Source of the DNA: Methylovirgula sp963708155
GTDB taxonomy: Bacteria; Pseudomonadota; Alphaproteobacteria; Rhizobiales; Beijerinckiaceae
DNA: 64,000 nt
Assembly (NCBI GenBank): GCA_963708155.1
Contig: OY970183.1
Location: forward strand, 1,984,001-2,048,000
Direction of reading: 5' to 3'
The notes beneath the pieces were generated by a model, which was not told the DNA's origin, searched no databases, and saw only the letters and a program-made list of their open reading frames with translations. The position numbers were made by a program, and so were the translations under genes. How positions within the stretch are numbered: position 1 is the stretch's first letter; the number at the start of each line of letters is the position of its first letter. This document shows positions 8,174-17,943 of the stretch, in pieces.

Positions 8174-9634
8174 CTATCCCGCCGCTTGGGTCACGAGCTT
8201 GGTCACAAGATAGGCCTCGACGGCTTCGGGGCCGCCCTCGCTGCCATAGCCGCTGTCCTTGACGCCGCCGATCGGCAGCTCGGGCGAACTCAGATGCGAA
8301 TCGTTGATCGCGACCATACCGGCCTCGATCCGCTGCGCCAGCGCGTCGGCGGTCGCGGTCGAAGCGGTGAAGGCGTAGGAGGCGAGGCCATAGGCCAGCC
8401 GATTGGCTTCCGCGACCGCATCGTCAAGCGTGTCGAAAGAGTTGATGAGCGCGATCGGGCCGAACGGCTCCTCGTTCATCGCGCGCGCGCTTGCCGGCAC
8501 ATGCGCCAGCACGGTTGGCGCGAAGTAATAGCCCTTATTGCCACTGCGCGCGCCGCCGCTCACGAGCTTCGCGCCCTTTTCGACCGCGTCCTCGACGAGG
8601 GCCTGCAACGCGGCGAGGCGCCGCGGATTGGCGAGGGGGCCGATATCCGTTGCGGGATCGAAACCGCTGCCGATCTTGAGCGCTTCAGCCGCCGCGACGA
8701 AGCGGGCGAGAAATTGCGGATAGATATCGCGCTGGATGAGAAAGCGTGTCGGCGCCGTGCACGCCTGGCCGGCGTTGCGGAACTTGCGCGCGAGCAGCAC
8801 ACGCAGCGCGACATCGAGATCCGCGTCGGCGAAAACGATCGCCGGCGCATGGCCGCCGAGCTCCATCGTCGCGCCCTTCATATGCGCGCCGGCGAGCGCC
8901 GCGAGCTGTTTGCCCACGGCGGTCGAACCGGTGAAGGAGATTTTGCGGATAGCCGGGTGCGGAATGAGATGCGCGGAGATGTCCGCAGGAACACCGAAGA
9001 CGAGGTTGATAACGCCAGCCGGCACGCCCGCGTCGGCGAGCGTGCGAAAGAACTCGGCGGGCGAGGCGGGAGCTTCCTCCGGCGCCTTGACGATGATCGA
9101 ACAGCCGGCCGCCAGCGCCGCGCCGAGCTTGCGGGCGATCTGGTTGATCGGGAAATTCCACGGTGTGAAGGCTGCGACCGGGCCGACCGGCTCCTTCAGC
9201 ACGAGATTGGTGATGTTCGGCGCACGCGCCGGCACGACACGGCCATAAGCGCGCCGCGTCTCCTCTGCGAACCAATCGAGTGTATCGGCGGCAACGGCGA
9301 TTTCAACTCTGGCTTCCTTGACCGGCTTTCCTTGCTCACGCGTCATGATCCGCGCGATGGGCTCGATCCGCTCGCGAAGGATCGCCGCCGCGCGGTGCAA
9401 AATCTTACCGCGCTCGAAGGCCGGCGTCGCGCGCCAGAGTGCGAAGCCGCGCGCGGCGGCGGCGACCGCGGCCTCAAGATCGGCAACCTCGGCCCGGGCG
9501 ACCTTGCCGATGACCGCTTCCGTTGCCGGATCGACGATTTCGAGCGTGCGCCCGCCAGCGCCGGGCTGCCAGGCGCCGTCGATGAAAAGCAGAACGTCAA
9601 GGTCTTGCGAGTCGATCTCTTGAGGCATGCGCAT
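8174..9634 (-). CDS. NAD(P)-dependent aldehyde dehydrogenase, succinate-semialdehyde dehydrogenase (GabD) type
   Basis: Oxidises an aldehyde to its acid; family features favour succinate semialdehyde. Length 486 is typical. The cofactor and active-site blocks are TPWNFPINQIARK near 157-169, FTGSTAVGK near 234-242, the general base Glu258 in MELGGHAP and the nucleophile Cys292 in GQACTAPTRF. The C-terminal block NEEPFGPIALI is intact. The start is either of two close methionines (MRM at 9634 or MPQ six bases later). Convergent with the UbiC-like gene and downstream of the patatin gene on the same strand. Confidence 0.88.
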   Translation of the reverse strand: MRMPQEIDSQDLDVLLFIDGAWQPGAGGRTLEIVDPATEAVIGKVARAEVADLEAAVAAAARGFALWRATPAFERGKILHRAAAILRERIEPIARIMTREQGKPVKEARVEIAVAADTLDWFAEETRRAYGRVVPARAPNITNLVLKEPVGPVAAFTPWNFPINQIARKLGAALAAGCSIIVKAPEEAPASPAEFFRTLADAGVPAGVINLVFGVPADISAHLIPHPAIRKISFTGSTAVGKQLAALAGAHMKGATMELGGHAPAIVFADADLDVALRVLLARKFRNAGQACTAPTRFLIQRDIYPQFLARFVAAAEALKIGSGFDPATDIGPLANPRRLAALQALVEDAVEKGAKLVSGGARSGNKGYYFAPTVLAHVPASARAMNEEPFGPIALINSFDTLDDAVAEANRLAYGLASYAFTASTATADALAQRIEAGMVAINDSHLSSPELPIGGVKDSGYGSEGGPEAVEAYLVTKLVTQAAG

Positions 9635-9706
9635 CTCTCGTTGCGGCGGGCAGCTTCGCCGTTCGATTTGCGCTTCATATAGTACGGGTTGACGTTTTTC
9701 GCCCGC

Positions 9707-10781
9707 CTAAATCGTCATGGCGGCCTTGAGCGGCGCGATGGTGCGCGGCTCCTCGCGATCAACCTCTTTGCCCACAAGCCAGGTGTTCGCCGCGGCACGG
9801 CCATGGTCGCGCAAAGTTGTGAGGAAGTTCCAGTCGAGATTATTGGCGCTGGCGTCGGAGAGGCCGGCGAATTCCTCCTCGGCGGAGATATGATGGATCG
9901 CGAGCCGGCGCAGCCTGCGCCCCTCGCTCGAAAGCAGGCCGGAGAGCTGGCGGCTGCGCTCGGTGCGCCGCGCGAGAACTCGCCAACTCCGCTTGGAGTG
10001 AAGAATTGAAGGTGATCTGATCGAGCCGCCGCATGATCTCCTGCGCGCTCGTTGGCGTCTCGGTGCTGAGCGCGGGGGTGATCTGCACGATCAGCAAATC
10101 GGGCGCGCGGCTGACCGCGACGAGATCGAGCAGCGGCGGATTCGCCGAATAACCGCCATCCCAATAGGCGACATTGTCGATCGTCACGGCATGGTGGTAA
10201 AGCGGCAGACAGGCGGAGGCGAGCACCACATCCGCATTGATCTCGGCATTGCTGAACATGCGCGCGCGCCCGTCAACGACGCGGGTCGCGGCGATGAGCA
10301 GGCCGATCGGCGAGGAAAACCGCAGCCGCTCGAAATCCACTTCCTCGTTGAGCATCGTGCGCAGCGGGTTCACGTCGAGCGGATTGAATTGATAGGGCGA
10401 GAGCAGGCGCGTCCATAGCGAGATGGCGCCGGCCGCGCCGCCGGGCGCGAAATGCGCCGACGAACCGAAGGGGCCGAAAGCCGCGGTGCGGCTGAGGCGC
10501 TCCCAGAAATGGGCGAGCTTCTCCCGCGCGGCGTCGCGCCCGCCCGCCGCGAGGCCGTCGGCGAGGAGCACGGCATTGAACGCGCCCGCCGAGGTGCCGC
10601 TCACCGTGTCGAAATCGACGTCGCCGGATTCGAGCAGGCGATCGAGCACCCCCCAGGTGAAGGCGCCGAAGGAGCCTCCGCCTTGCAAAGCCAGCGACAG
10701 ACGCGGCGGCGGCCAAGCGCCGGTACGGCGGCCGAAAGCCACCTCCAACCTCTGCCCCAAAGTCTCGCGTAAATTCATCAT
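9707..10781 (-). CDS. Patatin-like phospholipase family protein (one reading-frame lesion near the 3' end)
   Basis: Serine lipase of the bacterial patatin group (COG1752 style). It has the oxyanion loop GGGSFG at residues 34-39, the nucleophile Ser64 in GTSAG, and the catalytic aspartate in DGGYSANP. Near plus-strand position 9997 there is one extra base, consistent with gcg/gca for Ala written twice. Restoring the frame gives a C-terminal tail that passes through RLAIHHISAEEEF and LDWNFLTTLRDHGRAAA and ends ...LKAAMTI at the stop 9707-9709, which fits the family. Some relatives sit beside hydroxybutyrate genes, but no such neighbour is visible here. Divergent from polA. Confidence 0.8.
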
Positions 10782-10844
10782 GCGCTCCGTACTTCACCCG
10801 GCCGCGCCTTCGAAGGTCACGACCGAGCCGGACGCCCGATATAG

Positions 10845-10966
10845 TGCATTGCAATATGATTTGCGATAGTCCGCAAGTGTTGAAATTCATGTGGATTTCT
10901 TATGATGTTACGAAACGCACGGCGTAAGGGACTGGGCGAATTTTGGCTATATTCTGTGCAATGCAA
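10845..10966. promoter_or_regulatory. Divergent intergenic region with an inverted pair of TGCAATGCA
   Basis: The 307-bp gap between the patatin gene (minus) and polA (plus) holds TGCAATGCA on the plus strand at 10957-10965 and the same 9-mer on the minus strand at 10845-10853. Both copies have an extra flanking match toward TTGCAATGCA or TGCAATGCAA. Two copies of a 9-mer in a short divergent promoter suggest a regulator binding site. TGC/GCA dyads are used by PhaR-type regulators of storage-polymer genes in other alphaproteobacteria, but that link is only a guess. No gene is seen in the gap. Confidence 0.4.
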
Positions 10967-11088
10967 CATAAGCCTTTGAAATCGGCGGCGCTTCCGTTAA
11001 CCGAACTTCGGTCACCGAGTCTGATGGCGCCATGCGGCGCTGCGGCCTATGTTAACGACGACACCATCTTTTGAGCCGCTCCCGCATC

Positions 11089-14000
11089 ATGTCCTTGCAT
11101 CACGACCCGGTGAAAGCCGGAGATCACGTTTTTCTGGTCGACGGATCGTCGTTCATCTTCCGCGCCTATTTCCAGTCGATCCGGCAGGACGCGAAATACA
11201 ATTACCGCTCCGATCGGCTGCCGACCGGCGCCGTGCGGCTCTTCTGCACCAAGCTTTTCCAATTCGTCCGCGACGGCGCGGCCGGGATCAAGCCGACCCA
11301 TCTCGCGCATCATTTTCGACAAATCGGAGACATTCGTTCCGCAAGGAGATTTATCCGCCCTACAAGGCCAACCGCTCCGAGCCGCCGGAAGATCTCATCC
11401 CGCAGTTCCCGCTGATGCGCGCCGCCGTGCGCGCCTTCGGCCTCGTCCCGATCGAGCAGGACCGCTACGAGGCGGACGATCTCATCGCGACCTATGCCGG
11501 CGAGGCGCGGGCGCGCGGCGCCGACGTGCTGATCATCTCCGCCGACAAGGATTTGATGCAGCTCATCGGACCGGGCGTCGCCATGTATGATCCGGCCTCC
11601 GGCGAAGCCGGCGCCAAGGCGCGCGCGAGGAGCGCAAGATCGGCCTCGCCGAGGTGCAGCGCCTATTTCGGCGTGCCGCCGGAAAAGGTCGATCGACGTC
11701 CAGGCGCTCGCCGGCGATTCGACCGACAATGTGCCGGGCGCGCGCGGCATCGGCGTCAAGACCGCCGCGCAGCTCATCAATGAATATGGCGATCTCGACA
11801 CGCTGCTCGCCCGCGCGGGCGAGATCAAGCAGCCGAAGCGCCGCGAAATCCTGACCGATCCCGAAAGCGTCGCGCTGATCAGGATCTCGAAACAGCTCGT
11901 CACGCTCGTACGCGACGTCGCGCTCGAGGTGCCGCTCGACGATCTTCGGCCTCGCCGCGCCGGACGGCAAGACGCTCGTCGCCTTTTTCAAGGCGATGGA
12001 ATTCACGACCATCACCAAGCGCGCCGCCGAGGCCTACGGCGTCGACGCCGGCGCGATCGAGCCCGATCCGGCTTTCGCGGGCCGGCGGCTGGCGCGGCCG
12101 CAACGGCGACGCATTGATCGAAACCGCCGGGCGATCGAGCTCGCGGAAGCTGAAGACCGCCGGCGGCGGCAACGCCGGCTCCGGCCGCGCAGGAACGCGC
12201 GCTATGGCGAGAGCGCCGCAGAAGCGCAGATCGCGCCCACCGGCCCGGCGAACTCGCGCGAGCGCCCGCGCCGCCGAGGCGCGCGCGCAAAAATTCGACC
12301 GCAAGCGCCTATGAGACGATCCATGAGCTCGACCGAGCTCGATCGCATCATCGCCGCGGCGTTCGAGGCCGGGCGCGTTGCGGTCGATACTGAAACCTCC
12401 TCGCTCGATCCGATGCAGGCCGAGCTTGTCGGCATCTCGCTTTGCGTCACGCCGGGGCAGCGCCTCCTACATCCCGCTGCGCCATCGAGCGGTGAAGGCG
12501 CGGGCGATCTTTTCGGCGGCGACGATCTTCTGCCCGGCCAATTGGCCGACGCGGACGTGCTCGCGCGCCTGAAGCCGCTGCTCGAAGCGCCGAGACGTGC
12601 TGAAGATCGCGCAAAACATGAAGTTCGACTGGCTCGTCTTCGCGCAGCGCGGCATCGCGGTTGCGGCCGGTCGAGGACACGCATGCTGTTCTCCTATGTG
12701 CTCGACGCCGGCCTCACCGACCACGGCATGGATGTGCTCAGCGAAAAATATCTTCGGCCACAAGCCGATCCCATTCGGCGAGGTGGCGGGCTCCGGCCGC
12801 ACCTTCATCGGCTTCGCGCGCGTGCCGATCGACAAGGCGACCGAATATTCGGCCGAGGACGCCGACGTGACGCTGCGGCTCTGGCGCGTCCTGAAGCCGC
12901 GCCTGCCGGCCGAGCATATGACGCAATGTCTATGAGACGCTGGAGCGGCCGATGGTCGAGATTCTCGCGCGCATGGAAGCGCGCGGCATCTCCATCGACC
13001 GCGACCATTCTTTCGCGGCTCTCGGGCGAATTCGCGCAGGACATGGCGCGGCTCGAGGCGCGAAATCTACGAGCTCGCCGGCGAGAGCTTCAATCTCGGC
13101 TCGCCGAAGCAATTGGGCGACATTCTGTTCGGCAAGATGGGCCTTGCCGGGCGCCAAGAAGACCGCGACGGGCGCCTGGTCGACCGCCGCCGGCGTGCTT
13201 GAGGATCTCGCGGAGGAAGGCAATGACTTCGCCGCGCGCATTCTCGATTGGCGGCAGCTCTCGAAGCTCAAATCGACTTACACCGATGCGCTGCCCGGCT
13301 ATCGTCAATCCGACAGACGCAGCGCGTGCATACCTCCTACGCGCTCGCCGCGACGACGACCGGGCGGCTCTCGTCCTCCGAGCCCAATCTGCAGAACATT
13401 CCGGTGCGCAACGAGGCGGGGCGGAAAATCCGCCGCGCCTTCATCGCCGCGCCGGCCACAAGCTCATCTCGGCGGATTATTCGCAGATCGAGCTGCGTCT
13501 GCTGGCCCATATCGCCGATATTCCGCAATTGCGGCAGGCGTTCGCCGACGGGCTCGACATTCACGCGATGACGGCCTCGGAAATGTTCGGCGTGCCGGTC
13601 GAAGGCATGCCCTCCGAAGTGCGCCGCCGCGCCAAGGCGATCAATTTCGGCATCATCTATGGCATTTCGGCCTTCGGCCTCGCCAATCAGCTTGGCATTC
13701 CGCGCGAGGAGGCGGGCGCCTATATCAAGCAATATTTCGAGCGTTTTCCCGGCATCCGCGCCTATATGGACGCGACCAAGGCGACGGTCCGCGCGACAGG
13801 GCTATGTCACCACGATCTTCGGCCGCAAATGCCATTATCCGCGCATCAATGCCTCGAACCCATCGGAGCGCGCCTTCAACGAACGCGCCGCGATCAACGC
13901 GCCGATCCAGGGCTCCGCCGCCGATATCATCCGCCGTGCCATGGTGCGGATGGACGCGGCTCTGGAGAAGGCCGGACTCTCGGCGCAGATGCTTTTGCAA

Positions 14001-14162
14001 GTTCACGACGAACTCGTCTTCGAGGTGCCGGACGCCGAGGTCGAGGCGACGATTGCGCTGGTCCGCAAGATCATGACGGACGCGCCACATCCCGCCGTTC
14101 AGCTCTCCGTGCCTTTGCAAGTCGATGCCAAGGCGGCGCAGAATTGGGATGAAGCGCATTGA
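11089..14162 (+). CDS. polA: DNA polymerase I (about 23 frame lesions)
   Basis: Replication and repair polymerase with an N-terminal 5'-nuclease, a 3'-5' exonuclease and polymerase domain, about 1,015 residues when the frame is restored. Conserved blocks stay readable frame by frame: FLVDGSSFIFRAYF, the 5'-nuclease stretch ALAGDSTDNVPGARGIGVKTA, the exonuclease start AVDTETSSLDPM, then SSEPNLQNIPVRNE, ISADYSQIELRLLAHIADI, RRRAKAINFGIIYGISAFGLANQ and the final QVHDELVFEVPD. Nearly every break is one extra base at a codon edge (for example near 11308, 11330, 11691, 12331, 12593, 12682, 12752, 13003, 13303 and 13798). One site near 13456 looks like a lost g in a ggg run. The start is the ATG at 11089. 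Because every domain survives, consensus error is more likely than decay. Confidence 0.85.
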
Positions 14163-15496
14163 GCCATCCCATCCTGTCCCCTTGGCTCGCGCTTCCGTTC
14201 GCGGGCCTGCTGATTTCGATTGCGCTCGGGCCGATTTTGGCGCGTTCGCTTTGGCACGTTCATTACGGCAAGGCCGCTGCCGTTTGGGCGATCCTTGCGC
14301 TCGTTCTGCAATCGGCTGCGCAAGGGTTGACGCCGACGGCGGAGACTACGGCCCAGACGCTGCTTGTGGATTATGTGCCTTTCATCTTGATGCTCTTCGC
14401 GCTCTACGCGACCGCGGGCGGTATCGTCGTCTCGGATTTCGATCGCGCGACGCCGCGGATGAATACGCTGCTGCTGGCGCTGGGCACAATCGTCTCAGGA
14501 TTGGTCGGCGCGACCTGCGCCTCGTTGATCCTTATTCGTCCGCTCCTGCAGGCAAACGCCAAGCGGCGTTCGAAGGCGCACGTTGTCATCTTCTTCATAT
14601 TTCTCGTCGCCAATATCGGCGGCGTTCTTACGCCCCTCGGCAATCCCCCGCTGTTTTTTGGCTTCCTCTCCGGCGTCGATTTTTTCTGGCCGCTGCGCGC
14701 GCTGTGGCCGCATCTTCTGTTTACCGCGGTGCTGGTGCTTGCGATTTTTTACGCTGTCGACAGTTTTTTCGCGCGGCGGGAGCTGCAGACGCAAATCGCG
14801 CCGGGCGGCGACGGCTTACATTTGACCATTCGCGGGCTGCCCAATTTTGTGCTGATCCTCCTGATCATTGGCGCGATCCTGACGAGCGCTTTTTGGCATC
14901 CCGGCATTGCATTCGACGTCTGGGGAACCGAACTTCAATTGCAGGACATTTTGCGCGACGGTGCGCTCGCGGTCATAGGGCTCCTTTCGATCGCGGTCAC
15001 ACCCAAGGCCGACCACGCCGCCAACCATTTCTCCTGGGAGCCACTCAAGGAAGTCGCAAAGCTTTTTGCCGCGATCTTCGTCACGATCACTCCGGTAATG
15101 GCAATGCTCGCGGCGAATTCGCATGGGCCTTTCGCACCCATCATCGCGCTTTTGGCGCATGGCGACGGCAGCCCTAACAACGCCGCTTATTTCTGGGTGT
15201 CGGGGCTGCTCTCTTCGGTCCTCGACAATGGACCAACCTATCTCGTCTTTTTCATCGTTGCGGGGGGGCATGCGGCGACGCTGATGGGGCCGATGGCGAA
15301 GACACTGGAAGCGATTTCGGTCGGCGCGGTGTTCATGGGCGCTTTGACTTATATCGGCAATGCGCCGAATTTCATGGTCTATGCGCTGGCGCGCCGCGCG
15401 CATGTGCCGATGCCGGGTTTCTTCGGCTACATGCTTTGGTCGGGCGCGATCCTCTTGCCTGTCTTCATTCTGGTGACAGCGCTCTTCTTCTGGTGA
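14159..15496 (+). CDS. Sodium:proton antiporter / CitMHS-like membrane transporter
   Basis: Integral membrane protein of 445 residues with 11-12 predicted helices, of the ion-transporter superfamily often annotated sodium:proton antiporter or putative citrate transporter. Conserved re-entrant loops look like NIGGVLTPLGNPPLFFGFL in the first half and SVLDNGPTYLVFF with YIGNAPNFMVYA in the second. The TTG start at 14159 overlaps the polA stop TGA (TTGA), implying translational coupling to polA. The substrate is not certain. Confidence 0.8.
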   Translation: MSHPILSPWLALPFAGLLISIALGPILARSLWHVHYGKAAAVWAILALVLQSAAQGLTPTAETTAQTLLVDYVPFILMLFALYATAGGIVVSDFDRATPRMNTLLLALGTIVSGLVGATCASLILIRPLLQANAKRRSKAHVVIFFIFLVANIGGVLTPLGNPPLFFGFLSGVDFFWPLRALWPHLLFTAVLVLAIFYAVDSFFARRELQTQIAPGGDGLHLTIRGLPNFVLILLIIGAILTSAFWHPGIAFDVWGTELQLQDILRDGALAVIGLLSIAVTPKADHAANHFSWEPLKEVAKLFAAIFVTITPVMAMLAANSHGPFAPIIALLAHGDGSPNNAAYFWVSGLLSSVLDNGPTYLVFFIVAGGHAATLMGPMAKTLEAISVGAVFMGALTYIGNAPNFMVYALARRAHVPMPGFFGYMLWSGAILLPVFILVTALFFW

Positions 15497-15500
15497 GAGC

Positions 15501-16157
15501 CTATCCCGTCGGCTCTTCGTCCTTCAGCTCATGCTTCATCATCAGCGGCACTTGCGCGAGGGTGAAGAGGAAGATCAGGATCATTGTGCCGGGGAATTTG
15601 AAATAGACCCACACGTTGTTCGATTGCGTGCGCCAGACGATCTCGTTGAGGATCGCGAGGAAGAAGAAGAACAGGCCCCAGCGCAAAGTGAGGATGCGCC
15701 AGCCTTCCTCGGTCAGCGGCATGGAATTGTCGAGCACGATTTCGAGGATCGGCTTCTTCAGATAAAGGCCGCCGAGCAGCGCCGCGCCGAAGGCGAAATA
15801 AAGGAACGTCGGCTTCATTTTGATGAAACGCGGATCCTGGAAATAGATTGTCAGCGCGCCGAAGATGACGACGAGAATCGCGGTGACGAGCGGCATTACT
15901 GGCAGGCGGCGCGACTGGATGTAGGAGACGACGAGCGCGATCAGCACGGCCGGGATCAGCACGACAGTTGCGGTGAAGAGGCCCGCATTCTCGCCAACAA
16001 GCAGATGCGGCGGCAGGACAAGGCGCGCATAGGGCGCGAAAAGCTTCGGCCGCGCATTGGCGAAGAAGAACAGGATGAGCGGCCCGAGCTCCAGCGTCAT
16101 TTTCAGCCATGGCGACGCCGCCGGCTTGGCCGCGGACTTTTGTGCAGTTTCGGTCAT
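15501..16157 (-). CDS. yciB: Inner membrane-spanning protein YciB (septation protein A/IspZ family)
   Basis: Five-helix inner membrane protein of 218 residues, linked in other bacteria to envelope synthesis and septation. Family features are ELGPLILFFFANAR near the start, a central IYFQDPRFIKMKPTFLYF-type stretch, and the C-terminal FLAILNEIVWR followed by WVYFKFPGTMILIFLF. I chose the ATG at 16157 (MTETAQKS) over the upstream frame to 16226, which would run through a palindrome next to ftsY. Follows ftsY on the same strand, a common order in this group. Confidence 0.9.
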   Translation of the reverse strand: MTETAQKSAAKPAASPWLKMTLELGPLILFFFANARPKLFAPYARLVLPPHLLVGENAGLFTATVVLIPAVLIALVVSYIQSRRLPVMPLVTAILVVIFGALTIYFQDPRFIKMKPTFLYFAFGAALLGGLYLKKPILEIVLDNSMPLTEEGWRILTLRWGLFFFFLAILNEIVWRTQSNNVWVYFKFPGTMILIFLFTLAQVPLMMKHELKDEEPTG

Positions 16158-16177
16158 GAAAGGCCTTTTTCTTGCGC

Positions 16178-16222
16178 GCATCGGATTATTCCCGAAACCG
16201 GGTTCACTTTCGGGTCCGATGC
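16178..16222. repeat. REP-like palindrome / stem-loop after ftsY
   Basis: Nested inverted repeat. The outer arms gcatcgga (16178-16185) and tccgatgc (16215-16222) enclose cccgaaa and tttcggg, leaving a short ccgggttcac loop. It lies directly after the ftsY stop and before yciB. A second element with a similar ggaaaaccggttttc-style core occurs at 26140-26189. This design matches the dispersed palindromes common in intergenic DNA of Hyphomicrobiales; it may also act as a partial terminator. Confidence 0.6.
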
Positions 16223-17386
16223 TCATTCCTCGAGTCCCGCGATGGCGCGGGCGAAATCGTGTGCGGTGAAGGATTCGAGATCGTCGGCGCCCTCGCCGAC
16301 GCCGATGAAATGAATCGGCAGTTTGAATTTGTCCGCGATGGCGACGAGAATGCCGCCCCGTGCCGTCCCGTCGAGCTTGGTCATGACGAGGCCGGTGACG
16401 CCCGCGGCGCGGCCGAAAATCTCGACCTGACTCAGCGCGTTCTGCCCGACCGTCGCATCGAGGACGAGCAGTACCGCATGCGGCGCTTCGGGGTCGAGCT
16501 TCTTCATCACTCGGATGATCTTTTCGAGTTCGGCCATCAGCTCGGTGCGATTCTGCAGGCGTCCGGCGGTGTCCATGATGAGCAGATCGGCGTTCTGCTC
16601 ACGCGCGGCTTTCAGCGCGTCATAGCCGAGGCCCGCGGCATCGCCGCCGCTTTCGCGCGCGATGACCTCGCAATGAAGCCGCGCGCCCCAGATGCGCAAT
16701 TGCTCGATCGCCGCGGCGCGGAACGTGTCGCCCGCGGCAAGCATGACCTTGAATCCGTCACGCGAAAATTTGGCGGCGAGCTTGCCGATCGTCGTCGTCT
16801 TGCCGGAGCCGTTGACGCCGATGACGAGGATGACGAACGGCCGCTTGCTCGTATCGATCTCGAGCGGGCGCGCGAGCGGCGCCAGCACCGCTTCGACTTC
16901 TGCGGCGAGGATGGTCTTCACCTCATTGGGGCTGACATCCCTGTCGTAGCGGCCCTTGCCGACGGCCTCGGCGATCCGCAGCGCCGCGCTGGTGCCGAGG
17001 TCGGCGCGGATCAGCACGTCTTCGAGGTCTTGCAGCGTCCCGGAATCGAGCTTGCGCTTGGTGAAGATGTCGGCGATGCCGCTGCCGATAGATTGCGAGG
17101 AGCGTGAAAGGCCCTGCTGAAGCCGCTTCCACCAGCTTAGTTTTGCTGTTGGCCCGGGCTCGGACTCCGCCGGCTCCGGTGCGGGCTCTGGTATCACAGG
17201 CTTCGGCGCGATAGGCTCGGGCGTTGCCGCAGGCACGTCCTCGGGCACGTCCTCGGGCGCGTCAAATTCCGGCGCGACAAAATCGCCCGCCGTGGATGCC
17301 GGCGAGACGTCCGCATCCTTGCGGCCAAGGAGTCGATCGAAAAGCGAGCGTTTCGGCTTCGCCTCCGGTTTATCTTCATCTGCCAA
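16223..17386 (-). CDS. ftsY: Signal recognition particle receptor FtsY
   Basis: SRP-type GTPase that docks ribosome-nascent chain complexes at the membrane. An acidic, proline-rich N-terminal A region (about residues 1-100) with repeated PE/PA motifs leads to the NG domain: G1 GVNGSGKTTT, then AGDTFRAAAIEQL, G3 DTAGRLQN and G4 TKLDGTARGG. The C-terminus is DDLESFTAHDFARAIAG. The start is probably TTG at 17386 (LADEDKPE), giving 387 residues; no ATG is available in frame. Upstream of yciB on the same strand. Confidence 0.92.
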   Translation of the reverse strand: MADEDKPEAKPKRSLFDRLLGRKDADVSPASTAGDFVAPEFDAPEDVPEDVPAATPEPIAPKPVIPEPAPEPAESEPGPTAKLSWWKRLQQGLSRSSQSIGSGIADIFTKRKLDSGTLQDLEDVLIRADLGTSAALRIAEAVGKGRYDRDVSPNEVKTILAAEVEAVLAPLARPLEIDTSKRPFVILVIGVNGSGKTTTIGKLAAKFSRDGFKVMLAAGDTFRAAAIEQLRIWGARLHCEVIARESGGDAAGLGYDALKAAREQNADLLIMDTAGRLQNRTELMAELEKIIRVMKKLDPEAPHAVLLVLDATVGQNALSQVEIFGRAAGVTGLVMTKLDGTARGGILVAIADKFKLPIHFIGVGEGADDLESFTAHDFARAIAGLEE

Positions 17387-17488
17387 AATGCACCCGATCC
17401 AGCCCAGCCTTATATGGCGACACCGGACGCGATACAAAGCCGGAATTTGCCGGAAATAAGGGGAGGTCCGCGGACGCGGGGGAAGTCA

Positions 17489-17848
17489 TTATTTCGGCGG
17501 GGCGATCTCGTTCCAGACGCCCGCGCCGAGCACCCACAGGCGGCCGGACTGTGTTTCCAGCCTGTAGAGCCAATAGTTTCCTTTGCCGTCCGCGCTCGTC
17601 GCCGCATAGAGCCTGTAGGCGCCCTGCGGGACGGCCTGCGGATCTTTAGTCGCCGAGAAATTCACCCCGTAAGTGTAGCTGACCTCGCCGGTCGCGACAT
17701 TCAGGCGATAGATGATCGGTGTGGCGCTGCTGCCCGGCGTAACGACCGTCACCTCGTAGGCGGGGGTTGCGGCAGATGCCGCCGCGCCGGTGCAGGTGAC
17801 GGCGATAAGCAAACAAAGACCTGTGATGGAACGCATCAGACGCTGCAT
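17489..17848 (-). CDS. Small secreted protein of unknown function
   Basis: Protein of 119 residues with a clear signal peptide (MQRLMRSITGLCLLIAVTCT followed by GAAASAA, cleavage near residue 27). The mature part is about 90 residues of beta-rich sequence with many Tyr and Trp (EVSYTYGVNF, GNYWLYRLETQSGRLWVLG) and no cysteine, suggesting a small periplasmic beta-fold domain. I do not recognise a family. Lies between ftsY and the zinc-ribbon gene on the same strand. Confidence 0.6.
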   Translation of the reverse strand: MQRLMRSITGLCLLIAVTCTGAAASAATPAYEVTVVTPGSSATPIIYRLNVATGEVSYTYGVNFSATKDPQAVPQGAYRLYAATSADGKGNYWLYRLETQSGRLWVLGAGVWNEIAPPK

Positions 17849-17943
17849 GGCGCAGTCTCCTCGTCAGGCTTGGCGGCGCGAAATGGCCGAGATTTAGCGG
17901 TTGGCGCGTGCTCTGGCCAGCAAAGCTGGGGCGAACGGAACGC

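Noticed and set aside
13440..13470. Insertion reading at the polA site near 13456
   Set aside because: Here the family length fits a lost g in a ggg run (FIA-AP-GHKL) better than two insertions, so it is treated as one deletion.
11089..14162. polA as a true pseudogene
   Set aside because: All catalytic blocks remain and nearly all lesions are single insertions at codon edges; decay would also show frequent deletions, substitutions in active-site residues and stops. Mixed-allele consensus fits better.
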